Translations under genes and position numbers: made by a program
Notes under the pieces: model-generated
What the model saw: only the letters and a program-made list of their open reading frames with translations
Databases searched by the model: none
Told to the model about the DNA's origin: nothing
Part shown: piece by piece, positions 1 through 8,226 of the stretch
How positions within the stretch are numbered: the stretch's first letter is position 1
Layout: every line of letters starts with the position of its first letter
NCBI GenBank assembly: GCA_040183005.1
Contig: JAMPIW010000007.1
Coordinates: 124,001-188,000 of the forward strand
Source: Gammaproteobacteria bacterium
GTDB lineage: Bacteria; Pseudomonadota; Gammaproteobacteria; Ga0077554; Ga007554
DNA: 64,000 bases
Direction: 5' to 3'

Positions 1-1167
1 CTCTTTTTGGCCCTTCTGAAGATTATTCAGATGTTCTTCGATATTCGCAGGTGTGATTTTTACCCCGAAGTCTTGGGGGGCAACACGACCCGTTGCATGA
101 TAATCCAACACCCGATCCAGGACTAAATCACCCAAAGGTTTCTTGTAGTGTACTGACTCCCAGAACCATCGCATGCGCCCCTTTTCGTCGTTGGGTGCGG
201 GCACTTCTTCCACAGACAGATCATTGTAACCACTGAAATCCCAGAGAGCGAAAGCGGGCTTGCCAGCCTTTTCCGCTTCCTCGGCATTGATACGCACAAG
301 CATGCGTTTGATGTGCTCGAACCTGGACCATGCCCCTTTTATCCGTAAAGCTTCCCAGTGCCAGGCATGAGACGGAGAAATCAGTAATCTCAAGTCGATA
401 TTGTCCCGGTATGCCATCCTCAATAACGTGCGGTAATGATTAAAAGAGGGATGTATGGCTGCTGCGCCAGACGGAGCATGCTCATTATTCTTGGTTGCAT
501 ATTCATCTAGCCTTGCAAGCGTGCTTTTGGTGTATGCGACAAACGCCTTATGGTGTAAAAATTGCTCGGTTGTTCGATCCCAGCGCCCATCGTCGAACAG
601 TGCGTCTTTAGTCCAGCCTTGCCGCCGAATGGTGCCAACGCTCGAACCCAGGACATCCCAGGAAAGTAATGTGGAAAGTTGCTGTGTCAGCCGCGCGCCT
701 AAGTATGCAGTATTTGCGTCGCCGCTCGCCGTGACTGCTAGACGCGATTCAGAGAAAGCGCCGCCTGGTTTTTCAATGTTGAAAGACCGGAAATCCAGTG
801 CTACTACCGCTAATTTCAGTGGTCGAGTGGCGTTGGCATGCTGAAAGTGGCGCAGTAATTCGTACATTCCCAAATCAGGCAGTGCTAAATTGTAGCACTG
901 CTCTTTGCCCCACCCCGGGTGTTCGGGGGACAACCCTCGCCCTGATCGAGAAGTGCCGAGGATGACAGCGGTCGGTTTTATCCTTGAAATTTGATAGGCT
1001 TTGGTAAGCCTCAAATGACTAAGAAATTCAACTTTATCAACATTAAGCCCCGAAATTCTCGGACTTTGATAGAGGCTGTATGGGTCGATTAGCCAATTGA
1101 AGCCACTGATAAACGCAATTCCAGTTAGGAGCAGTGTGGCGTATGTCTTTAGGTAAGCTTTCCCCAT
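1..1167 (-). CDS. SGNH-like (AlgJ/AlgX-type) polysaccharide acetylation partner protein, partial
   Basis: The gene runs off the left edge, so 389 codons are visible and the C-terminus is missing. I translated it by hand from an ATG at 1167. The N-terminus has a short positive stretch and one hydrophobic segment (about residues 8-22), which suggests an inner-membrane anchor or uncleaved signal. A GTSRS motif at residues 71-75 fits the nucleophile block of SGNH hydrolases, and a later WESVHY stretch fits the block carrying the catalytic histidine. It starts 8 bp after the stop of the MBOAT acyltransferase on the same strand. MBOAT and SGNH-like proteins commonly pair to O-acetylate exported polysaccharides. 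Which polysaccharide is modified cannot be seen. The family assignment rests on motifs and context. Confidence 0.7.
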   Translation of the reverse strand, partial: MGKAYLKTYATLLLTGIAFISGFNWLIDPYSLYQSPRISGLNVDKVEFLSHLRLTKAYQISRIKPTAVILGTSRSGRGLSPEHPGWGKEQCYNLALPDLGMYELLRHFQHANATRPLKLAVVALDFRSFNIEKPGGAFSESRLAVTASGDANTAYLGARLTQQLSTLLSWDVLGSSVGTIRRQGWTKDALFDDGRWDRTTEQFLHHKAFVAYTKSTLARLDEYATKNNEHAPSGAAAIHPSFNHYRTLLRMAYRDNIDLRLLISPSHAWHWEALRIKGAWSRFEHIKRMLVRINAEEAEKAGKPAFALWDFSGYNDLSVEEVPAPNDEKGRMRWFWESVHYKKPLGDLVLDRVLDYHATGRVAPQDFGVKITPANIEEHLNNLQKGQKE

Positions 1168-1174
1168 ATTGCTG

Positions 1175-2752
1175 TTAGAACTGGAAATAGAGGAATTCTG
1201 TAACCCGACCCAAGGACAAGATGCCGCAAAGGGTTATGACCGCCATCAACAGTGCCCAACGGTTGCTGGGTTGCCATGTTGATTTGCGCGTCATCGGGGA
1301 GTTCTCAATACCCGTTGGCTCCTCGTGATATCCCAGCGCGGGGGCATGCTCTGTCATCAGTTGCTGCGTATTGGGAGCTAAAAACGCGATTGCTGCCAAT
1401 GCCACCACCCAGGAATAAGTTGGCAGGAGCTGAATGTCTGCCTCGGTGGTGAATCGCAATGCCGATTGTTCGATCAGCCAGCTGAACGGCCCCATGTAAC
1501 CGGTGATCCCTGCTGGCAGTGTCATGCCATTAGCCCCTACCATTCCTTGCAGAATTTCAAATGCCGCATCCAAGCTCTGCGCACGGAAAAAAACCCAAGC
1601 CACGACAACTGCAATAAAGGTAAGTGAACCAGCCGCACATCGACCGAAGAAGGAGCTTTTGGATAAATCGTGTCCCAATGTTTGGCGTATTGTACGCCAC
1701 GCGTGATTGACGGCGAGATAGCAACCATGCAATCCGCCCCAGATTACAAAGGTCCAGCCTGCGCCATGCCACAGACCTCCTAGCAGCATTGTCGCCATTA
1801 AATTAATATAACGGTGAGCCGGGCCTTTGCGGTTGCCGCCCAGGGGAATGTAGAGATAATCGCGCAAGAACCTCGACAGCGTCATGTGCCAGCGGCGCCA
1901 GAATTCGATGATGTTAATTGCCTTGTAAGGGGAGTTAAAGTTCAGCGGCAGGGACACCCCAAACAGGCGTGATAGCCCAATTGCCATGTCTGAGTAGCCA
2001 GAGAAATCGAAATACAACTGGAAAGTGTATGCCAGCGCTCCGCCCCAAGCTTGAAGAAGTGTCAAAGTGTGCCCCTGTTCCGCAGCATCGAACACGGGCG
2101 TGGCATAAGGGGAAATGCCGTCGGCAAGGATCACCTTTTTGAAAAGACCGATTGAAAAAATCGTCAGGCCGATGGCTATGTTGTCATAGTTTAGCCGGTA
2201 CGTTTTCGACTCGGCAAACTGCGGCATCATTTCCTTGTGATGCAGCACAGGGCCGGCGATCAAGTGCGGAAAGTAGGTAACAAACAAGCAGTAGTGGATG
2301 AAGTCATATTCCTTCACTTTCCCCTGATAGGCATCCACCAGAAACGCAATTTGGGTAAAGGTAAAAAACGAAATTCCAAGCGGAAGAATAATCTCGCCTA
2401 TCCGATAGCCCGTGTCTAGCGCTCCATTCAGGTTCTCTAGGAAAAAATTGACATATTTGAAATAGCAGAGCAAAAGCAGATTGAGGCTGATGCTTAGTAT
2501 CAATGTCCATTTTTTTCTTTGTTCGCGTTGGCGGGCGTGGTCTTGGGAGATGCTGGTTCCGGCAATATAGTTGACAACGATGGATCCGAGCAGCAATCCC
2601 AGATAAGCCGGATTCCACCAGCCATAGAAAAATAGTGACGCTGCGGTCAACCATGCGGCTGCCAATCGGTTACTGCTGTTTCCCAACCAAAAGAACAGCA
2701 ATAATGTTATTGGGAGAAACAGCAAGATAAAGCTGTAGGAGTTAAACAACAT
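1175..2752 (-). CDS. MBOAT family membrane-bound O-acyltransferase (AlgI/DltB-like)
   Basis: This 525-residue multi-spanning inner-membrane protein moves acyl groups, usually acetyl, across the membrane to a periplasmic acceptor. The MBOAT signature is clear: FWRRWHMTLSRFLRDYLYIP in the middle, then LWHGAGWTFVIWGGLHG, which holds the histidine expected to be catalytic. The N-terminus is hydrophobic from residue 7 onwards. The length is close to AlgI-type enzymes. It is followed after 8 bp by the SGNH-like gene, so the two probably form one acetylation unit for an exopolysaccharide or cell-wall polymer. Substrate specificity cannot be told from sequence; alginate genes are not visible here. 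Confidence 0.9.
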   Translation of the reverse strand: MLFNSYSFILLFLPITLLLFFWLGNSSNRLAAAWLTAASLFFYGWWNPAYLGLLLGSIVVNYIAGTSISQDHARQREQRKKWTLILSISLNLLLLCYFKYVNFFLENLNGALDTGYRIGEIILPLGISFFTFTQIAFLVDAYQGKVKEYDFIHYCLFVTYFPHLIAGPVLHHKEMMPQFAESKTYRLNYDNIAIGLTIFSIGLFKKVILADGISPYATPVFDAAEQGHTLTLLQAWGGALAYTFQLYFDFSGYSDMAIGLSRLFGVSLPLNFNSPYKAINIIEFWRRWHMTLSRFLRDYLYIPLGGNRKGPAHRYINLMATMLLGGLWHGAGWTFVIWGGLHGCYLAVNHAWRTIRQTLGHDLSKSSFFGRCAAGSLTFIAVVVAWVFFRAQSLDAAFEILQGMVGANGMTLPAGITGYMGPFSWLIEQSALRFTTEADIQLLPTYSWVVALAAIAFLAPNTQQLMTEHAPALGYHEEPTGIENSPMTRKSTWQPSNRWALLMAVITLCGILSLGRVTEFLYFQF

Positions 2753-2813
2753 AACGTGGCGTCAAGGCTGTTATTTTGTTGGAATGCAGGCGCCCATGGC
2801 TAACATTGGGATT

Positions 2814-3335
2814 TTATCGATACTTCACGACCTCGTTCAGGTGCCGGCGCGGAGTCGGTTCTGGCGCCTCTGCCGGGTAGCCCACGCTGAGCATGGCTAG
2901 CGGTTTCTTGCCCGGTTCGATATTCAATATCCTTTTCACTTCATCTTCATCAAAGGCGCCCACCCAGGTTGAGCCCATGCCCGCCGCCACGACGGCGAGT
3001 TGGGTGTAGGCTGCGGCAATGGTGGCATCTTGGAGGGTGTAGAGTGTTGTACCGCGTTCACCGTAACGCTGCGCGGAGCGCTCAGGGTCGGCGCAGAAAA
3101 CCAGGCAGATGGGTGCTTCGGAGAGAAACTCCTGGTTCCCGGCGGCATGGCTTAATGCGTCGCGCTCCTCCTGGCTGCTTACAACAATAATTTGGTAAGC
3201 CTGAAGATCGCCGGCGGAGGGTGCGGCGCAGGCCATTTCCAGTACCGCGTGGAGTTTTTCGTGTTCCACCGGCATATCCTTCCGGTATTTGCGCACCGAA
3301 TGGCGGTGGCGCACTGTCGCAAAGAAATCCCACAT
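2814..3335 (-). CDS. nitroreductase family protein (FMN-dependent)
   Basis: The 173-residue protein has the nitroreductase fold pattern. The N-terminal RHSVRKYRKDMP segment supplies the usual FMN-phosphate arginines, AAPSAGDLQAYQ follows, and GMGSTWVGAFDE with LSVGYPAEAP lies near the C-terminus. Such enzymes use NAD(P)H to reduce nitro groups, quinones or enones; the natural substrate is unknown. At 173 residues it belongs to the short class. A strong ribosome-binding site (AGGGAGGA) lies a few bases before the ATG. It starts only 16 bp after the bamD stop and is probably co-transcribed with it. Confidence 0.85.
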   Translation of the reverse strand: MWDFFATVRHRHSVRKYRKDMPVEHEKLHAVLEMACAAPSAGDLQAYQIIVVSSQEERDALSHAAGNQEFLSEAPICLVFCADPERSAQRYGERGTTLYTLQDATIAAAYTQLAVVAAGMGSTWVGAFDEDEVKRILNIEPGKKPLAMLSVGYPAEAPEPTPRRHLNEVVKYR

Positions 3336-3351
3336 TGGCAGATCCTCCCTA

Positions 3352-4134
3352 TTAGTTTTTGACGACTAGATTTCTGACCTCGGCCAGATACGGATTTTGC
3401 GGATAATTGAGTGCCAGCACACGCAGTGCATCGTTTGATAAATCGTTCATGCCGAGCAGCTTATACGCCTTGGCCATCACGCCCAGCGCGGTGGGTGTGG
3501 CTGGGGTGGTGGGATAATTTTCGATCACGTATCTGGCGCGGTTGGCAGCGGCGAGATATGCACCACGTCGCATGTAATAGCCCGCAACGTGCATTTCGTA
3601 CTGGGCAAGGTTGTTGTATAGATAGAGCATGCGCTGGGAGGCATCCTGCGCATACTTACTGTTGGGGTAAAGTTTTATCAGTTGCGAGAAGTACTGGAGC
3701 GATTCACGTGCGGCGCGCGGGTCGCGTTCGGAAGGATCCTGGCCGAACGTGCGTTCTATCGTCCCTATGCCGCGATTGAAGCCGGACAAGCCCTTGACGT
3801 AATAGGCGTAGTCCACGTTTGGATGGCGCGGATAGAGTTTGATGAAGTGATCGGCAGCGGCGACGGCGGAATCGGGCTCATCGTATTTATAATACGCGTA
3901 GGCGATTTCCAGTTGCGCCTGCTGGGCGTAGGGGCCGAAGGGATAGCGGGAGATCAGCGTCTCGAAATCCTTGACGGATTTTTCATAGTCACCGGCCTTG
4001 AGTTTTTCCTTGGCTTTGTCATATAAGCGACTGGCAGGCCAGTCCTTGGTCTCTTCGTCTTTTTTTGACAGAGAGCTACAGGCGCCGATGGAAAAGGCGA
4101 TGAGCAGAATCAGTATAAGGTTATGGGAGCGCAT
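3352..4134 (-). CDS. bamD: outer membrane protein assembly factor BamD
   Basis: BamD is the essential lipoprotein of the BAM complex that inserts beta-barrel proteins into the outer membrane. The 260-residue product has a lipoprotein signal with lipobox IGAC (Cys about residue 19). TPR-type helical repeats follow: GDYEKSVKDFETLISRYP, then the highly conserved HPNVDYAYYVKGL, then YFSQLIKLYPNSKYAQDA. Length and motifs match the family. The upstream gene on the same strand encodes a related protein with a SPOR domain, and rluD is divergent beyond it. The bamD/rluD divergent arrangement is also seen in E. coli. Confidence 0.95.
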   Translation of the reverse strand: MRSHNLILILLIAFSIGACSSLSKKDEETKDWPASRLYDKAKEKLKAGDYEKSVKDFETLISRYPFGPYAQQAQLEIAYAYYKYDEPDSAVAAADHFIKLYPRHPNVDYAYYVKGLSGFNRGIGTIERTFGQDPSERDPRAARESLQYFSQLIKLYPNSKYAQDASQRMLYLYNNLAQYEMHVAGYYMRRGAYLAAANRARYVIENYPTTPATPTALGVMAKAYKLLGMNDLSNDALRVLALNYPQNPYLAEVRNLVVKN

Positions 4135-4194
4135 AATGTCAAATGTGTCTGTGTTTGAATGGGAAGTGGCTTGAGGTGGCGTTGTTGTCCCATG

Positions 4195-5340
4195 CTACCG
4201 CGCACTACCGGCTTTTTTGATGGACTCATGGATGCCCCTGATGCCGCGTACCCATGGTTTTGCAATATACATGTTTTTTGGCAGATCCCTTGTGGCCTCT
4301 TTGGCGGCATCCTCCGTGGGGTAGATCCCATACAGTAGGGAATACATGCCGTGACTGCCTCTGAAATATGACGCCTTGCGCTGGAGGCCATCGGTTTTTT
4401 TGATAAAATTTATCAGCGCGGCCTCATCTGTCATGCTCGATAGCTGAATGGTGTAGTGTGCCGGATTTTGCGCCAGCAGCCAGGATTCGCGTTGTATTGT
4501 ATCGCCACGATCAGGTGGGGTGGTATTTCGCGCCACGATTTCCTGCGTGGCTGCTGCCGTAGCAGGTTGAGAGGGGAGGGCAGCAGGCGCCGGTGCAGTG
4601 GGTTGCGCCAATATTGGAGGCTGCGGCGTCTTGTCGATCTGGGGCGCATTGGCGCGAGTCATGATTGACAGTGCATCCGCAATAACCGGCGATTGCTGGT
4701 AGTTGTCGAGTATATATTTGGCGCGAGCCGCAGCATTGCTGCGGTCCCCTTGTTCCAGAAAGTATTTGGCCATATTTAACTCGTGCTGGGCCATCGTGTT
4801 GCGCAACAGCAGCATACGTTGAGCCGCATCTTTGGCAAATCGGCTGGTCGGGAAGCCTTGCAAGAGTTCAGCGAAGTATTGAAACGCGCGCCGTGCCTGC
4901 GCGGAGTCCTGTGGCGTGGCGTTCGCGGGTTTTACGGCCTCAAGCGTGGCGATCCCGTCCTGAAAGGCGATCAGCCCCCGTTCGTAGTAGGCATAGTCCA
5001 CGTTGGGATGATTGGGGTTTTTGGCGATAAATTGCTCTGCCATGTCCACTGCGGCATTGCTCTGGCCGTGCTGGCGGATTCCAGTGGCGGCGTCCAGCAG
5101 TGCTTGCTGGGTATGGCCGGCCAATGGATAGCGTAACGTGAGGGTTTCGAGGCGGCCTGATGCGCGCTCATAATCGCCCTCCAGGAGCGCTGCCTTGCCA
5201 TCGTTGTAAAGTTGCACGTCGCTCCAGTCTTTGGCGCTGTCGCGCTGTGGGGCTTGGCTTGTGACTGTCGCAGGGGCGGCGGCGCAGCCGGCGAGGATAA
5301 ATAACAGTAATGCGAAGTAGTGCAGGTTCATCAGACGCAT
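4195..5340 (-). CDS. BamD-like TPR lipoprotein with C-terminal SPOR domain
   Basis: The 381-residue protein starts with a lipoprotein signal (lipobox LAGC, Cys about residue 19). Its TPR region (about 40-240) is plainly paralogous to the adjacent BamD: both contain HPNVDYAYY, a GLxxFxxGIxTxE stretch, AKDAAQRMLLLRN and a GDxxxAAxRAxYxxxNY block. The last BamD repeat is missing. In its place is a proline/alanine-rich linker (about 245-285) and then a SPOR-like domain (about 300-370), beginning HYTIQLSSMTDEAA and ending in a KPWVRG strand. SPOR domains bind denuded septal peptidoglycan. I infer an outer-membrane lipoprotein that links BAM-type interactions to the division site. It is probably transcribed with bamD, 60 bp downstream. 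Confidence 0.85.
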   Translation of the reverse strand: MRLMNLHYFALLLFILAGCAAAPATVTSQAPQRDSAKDWSDVQLYNDGKAALLEGDYERASGRLETLTLRYPLAGHTQQALLDAATGIRQHGQSNAAVDMAEQFIAKNPNHPNVDYAYYERGLIAFQDGIATLEAVKPANATPQDSAQARRAFQYFAELLQGFPTSRFAKDAAQRMLLLRNTMAQHELNMAKYFLEQGDRSNAAARAKYILDNYQQSPVIADALSIMTRANAPQIDKTPQPPILAQPTAPAPAALPSQPATAAATQEIVARNTTPPDRGDTIQRESWLLAQNPAHYTIQLSSMTDEAALINFIKKTDGLQRKASYFRGSHGMYSLLYGIYPTEDAAKEATRDLPKNMYIAKPWVRGIRGIHESIKKAGSAR

Positions 5341-5375
5341 TATACTGCTTATCCACTAGCGAGTCTTTCGAAATC

Positions 5376-6338
5376 ATGTCAAGCACCGAGCATTTATCTT
5401 CCAAAATTCCCCATGAAATGGCCGGTATGCGTCTGGATCAGGCGTTGGCCGAGCTGTTTTCCAGCTATTCGCGTGCGCGCCTGCAACAATGGATACGCAA
5501 CGGGCTGGTGACGGTCGACGACCGGCAGTTACGCGCCAAGGATAAGGTGCTGGGTGGGGAGCGCGTTGATGTGATGGCGACGCTGGAGGACGAGGTGTCG
5601 TCGCAGCCACAACGGATTCCTCTGGAAATACTCTATGAGGACGAGACACTGTTGGTGATCAACAAACCTGCCGGACTGGTGGTCCACCCAGCGGCGGGTA
5701 ATCCGGATGGCACGATGCTCAATGCGCTGCTGCATCATGCCCCGGAGCTGGTCAGTGTGCCGCGCGCGGGGATTGTGCATCGCCTGGATAAGGAAACCAG
5801 TGGCCTGCTGGTGGTGGCGCGAACGCTCAAGGCGCAAACCCATCTCGTGCAACAGCTTCAGGAACGTGCTTTTGAGCGTGAATACGAGGCGGTAGCAGTG
5901 GGGGTGATGCTCTCCGGCGGCAGCGTGGATGCTCCAATCGGGCGCCATCCCGTGGACCGCAAGCGTATGGCGGTATCCCAACGTGGCAGACCAGCGGTGA
6001 CTCACTACCGTGTCGCGGAGCGTTTCCGCGCCCACACCCATGTCCGGGTGCATCTGGAGACCGGGCGCACTCACCAGATCCGTGTTCATATGGCGCATAT
6101 CCGTTATCCGCTGTTTGGCGATCCCGTGTATGGCGGGCGCTTGCGCATCCCGCCGCAGAGCAGCGAACAATTCACCGAGGCTCTGCGCAATTTCAGGCGT
6201 CAGGCCCTGCACGCCGTGCGCCTCGGGCTGACCCATCCCGAGAGTGGCGAAGTGATGCAGTGGCAGGCGCCGCTACCCGCCGACATGGATTATCTGCTGC
6301 GAGTATTACGAGAAGACAATGCTGCCCATGAGCAATGA
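5376..6338 (+). CDS. rluD: 23S rRNA pseudouridine synthase RluD
   Basis: RluD isomerises uridines in helix 69 of 23S rRNA (positions 1911, 1915 and 1917 in E. coli). The 320-residue product has an N-terminal S4 RNA-binding domain (MRLDQALAELFSSYSRARLQQW) and the RluA-family catalytic motif HRLDKETSGLLVVA with the catalytic Asp. The late TGRTHQIRVHMAHI motif is also present. I chose the ATG at 5376 because the longer frame would begin inside the divergent BamD-like gene. Divergence from the bamD cluster and a downstream pgeF homologue both match the E. coli order. Confidence 0.93.
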   Translation: MSSTEHLSSKIPHEMAGMRLDQALAELFSSYSRARLQQWIRNGLVTVDDRQLRAKDKVLGGERVDVMATLEDEVSSQPQRIPLEILYEDETLLVINKPAGLVVHPAAGNPDGTMLNALLHHAPELVSVPRAGIVHRLDKETSGLLVVARTLKAQTHLVQQLQERAFEREYEAVAVGVMLSGGSVDAPIGRHPVDRKRMAVSQRGRPAVTHYRVAERFRAHTHVRVHLETGRTHQIRVHMAHIRYPLFGDPVYGGRLRIPPQSSEQFTEALRNFRRQALHAVRLGLTHPESGEVMQWQAPLPADMDYLLRVLREDNAAHEQ

Positions 6339-7062
6339 TGGTCTAGTGCCGGATTGGCCTGCCCCGCCCCGCGTGCGCGCATTCACTACCACGCGCCAGG
6401 GTGGCGTGAGTCCCGCGCCTTATGCAAGTCTCAATCTGGGGGGGCATGTGGGCGACGCTCCCCAGGCTGTCGCCGCCAATCGCACGCAAGTCGTGCGCCA
6501 GCTCGGTTTGCCGGGGATGCCGCTGTGGCTTAATCAAGTGCATGGCATAACAGTAGTGGACGCAGCTCATGCCGCTCCAGGCTGCGCGGCGGACGCCAGC
6601 TTCACTCGTGAGCCCGGCGTGGTATGCGCGGTGTTGACGGCTGACTGCTTGCCGCTGTTGCTGTGCGACAAGGCGGGGAGTACGGTGGCCGCCGTTCATG
6701 CCGGTTGGCGCGGCTTGGCGGCGGGGGTTATTGAGGTCACGCTGGCCGCCATGCAGGTTCCACCCGAGGATCTTATGGTGTGGCTGGGTCCGGCGATTGG
6801 CCCGCACGCCTTCGAGGTGGGTTCGGAAGTGCGCGAGGCATTTACGAGCCATGATTCTGCCGCTGCTGAGGCATTTCACCCTTCATCCGCAGGCTGTTGG
6901 CTGGCGGATATCTATCAACTTGCGCGGCAGCGCTTGGCACGGCAGGGCGTCACAGCCGTTTATGGCGGCGAACGATGCACATACACTGAGGCTCAGCATT
7001 TTTATTCCTACCGCCGCGATGACGTTACCGGGCGCATGGCGAGCCTGATTTGGATTGAATAA
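6319..7062 (+). CDS. pgeF: PgeF/YfiH family purine nucleoside phosphorylase (LACC1-like)
   Basis: The 247-residue protein carries the conserved signature of the YfiH/LACC1 family: an NQVHG segment, TADCLPLLLCD and AAVHAGWRGLAAG. The Cys and His residues of these motifs form the zinc site. Characterised members act on adenosine, inosine and related purine nucleosides; older annotations call them polyphenol oxidase or laccase-domain proteins. E. coli YfiH also helps keep peptidoglycan precursors free of serine misincorporation. The gene overlaps the end of rluD by 20 bp, so the two are translationally coupled, as in E. coli. A second in-frame Met lies at residue 4. Confidence 0.9.
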   Translation: MLPMSNDGLVPDWPAPPRVRAFTTTRQGGVSPAPYASLNLGGHVGDAPQAVAANRTQVVRQLGLPGMPLWLNQVHGITVVDAAHAAPGCAADASFTREPGVVCAVLTADCLPLLLCDKAGSTVAAVHAGWRGLAAGVIEVTLAAMQVPPEDLMVWLGPAIGPHAFEVGSEVREAFTSHDSAAAEAFHPSSAGCWLADIYQLARQRLARQGVTAVYGGERCTYTEAQHFYSYRRDDVTGRMASLIWIE

Positions 7063-7204
7063 GAGCCTGTTCAATATCTCGATCAAGGGATGCAGCGCAA
7101 GGCAAAAGCGAACGAAAAAGCGGAGTTTACATCGAGTAAATGAGCATTTTGAGTTAGCTTTTAACGCCGCGATGCGCCCTTCAGCGAGATATTGAATAGG
7201 CTCT
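7062..7204. repeat. 143-bp palindromic intergenic element, copy A
   Basis: The element begins at the last base of the pgeF stop codon and is a long imperfect inverted repeat. The outer arms are AGAGCCTGTTCAATATCTCG and its near complement at 7185-7204. Inside are blocks shared with copy B at 8069-8211, including CAAGGGATGCAG, AAAAAGCGGAG, TGAGCATTTTGAGTT and GCGCCCTTCAGCG. The central hairpin is TTTAC/GTAAA. It may act as the pgeF terminator, a structured RNA, or a non-autonomous mobile element. No coding role is supported. Confidence 0.85.
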
Positions 7205-7279
7205 AAGCGCCGAGCCACGCCTTCTGAGGCCAAGATAAGGTATGATGAGCGGCTAAGTTTCCGGCCAAAAGACCCCATA

Positions 7280-8068
7280 ATGAATTTGCTTACCTGGATC
7301 ATCCTCTTCAGCCTGCTGGGCGGTGTGCTCAGCGTGCTGGCGGCATCGGCTTTTTTGCTGGTGCCCGAGGCGCTACGCAGCCGCGCCATGCCGCATCTTG
7401 TCAGTTTCGCCGTGGGGGCGCTGCTCGGCGCGGCATTTCTGGGATTGCTGCCCCATGCCCTGGCGGGTCCCGGAGTGACCGACTTTCACAACATTACCCT
7501 GGCAGTGCTGCTGGGGCTGCTGGGCTTTTTTGTGCTGGAGAAGCTGGTGTTGTGGCGGCATTGCCATTCAGACCACTGCGAGGCCCATGTCCCGGAGCCT
7601 AAACACGATCATGGTCATGCGGCAGGCACGTTGATTCTGATCGGTGACGGCATCCACAATTTCGTGGACGGTGTGTTGATTGCCGCGGCGTTTATGACGG
7701 ATATTCACCTGGGCGTCGTCACCAGCTTGGCAGTAGCGGCGCACGAGATCCCGCAGGAAGTGGGTGATTTTGCCGTGTTGCTGCATAGCGGTTTCAGCCG
7801 CCGCAAGGCCTTTTTGTATAATATGTTGGCGAGCCTGACAACCGTGCTAGGCGCGCTGCTCGGTTATTTCAGTCTGGCGGGGGTAGAACCCATCTTGCCT
7901 TATGTGCTGGCGGTGGCAGCGTCGAGTTTTATCTATATCGCAGTGGCGGATTTGATACCCGGCCTGCACAAACGCTTGCAGCCGATAGCCACGTTTCAGC
8001 AGGCAGTGCTGATAGCTGCAGGGGTGATGGTGATCTATGTTGTGCATTCAACGCTACATTCACAATAG
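7280..8068 (+). CDS. ZIP family divalent metal transporter
   Basis: The 262-residue inner-membrane protein has about eight hydrophobic segments. The ZIP signature histidines lie in HNFVDG in the fourth helix and HEIPQEVGD in the fifth, which together form the binuclear metal site. A histidine-rich cytoplasmic loop (HCHSDHCEAHVPEPKHDHGH) lies between helices 3 and 4. It probably imports zinc, iron or manganese. Direction and specificity cannot be read from sequence, and it is closer to the eukaryotic-like ZIP group than to E. coli ZupT. It stands alone between the two copies of the 143-bp repeat. No metal-responsive operator is apparent upstream. Confidence 0.88.
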   Translation: MNLLTWIILFSLLGGVLSVLAASAFLLVPEALRSRAMPHLVSFAVGALLGAAFLGLLPHALAGPGVTDFHNITLAVLLGLLGFFVLEKLVLWRHCHSDHCEAHVPEPKHDHGHAAGTLILIGDGIHNFVDGVLIAAAFMTDIHLGVVTSLAVAAHEIPQEVGDFAVLLHSGFSRRKAFLYNMLASLTTVLGALLGYFSLAGVEPILPYVLAVAASSFIYIAVADLIPGLHKRLQPIATFQQAVLIAAGVMVIYVVHSTLHSQ

Positions 8069-8211
8069 TCCTGCTGCGTCACAAAGCGATCAAGGGATGC
8101 AGTGCAAGGCAAAATCGGGCGAAAAAGCGGAGCATACATGAAGTATGTGAGCATTTTGAGTTCGATTTTAACGCCGCAATGCGCCCTTCAGCGCTTTGTG
8201 ACACAGTAGGA
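8069..8211. repeat. 143-bp palindromic intergenic element, copy B
   Basis: The element begins directly after the ZIP transporter stop codon and has exactly the same length as copy A. Its outer arms (TCCTGCTGCGTCACAAAGCG and near complement at 8192-8211) differ in sequence from those of copy A but still pair. The central hairpin is CATAC/GTATG where copy A has TTTAC/GTAAA. The shared internal blocks are nearly identical. It ends 15 bp before the GcvR-like gene. Confidence 0.85.
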
Positions 8212-8226
8212 TAGGAGTTCGCTTCG

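Noticed and set aside
455-844. 129-codon plus-strand frame
   Set aside because: It lies antisense to the SGNH-like partial gene, which has clear motifs, and shows no domain of its own.
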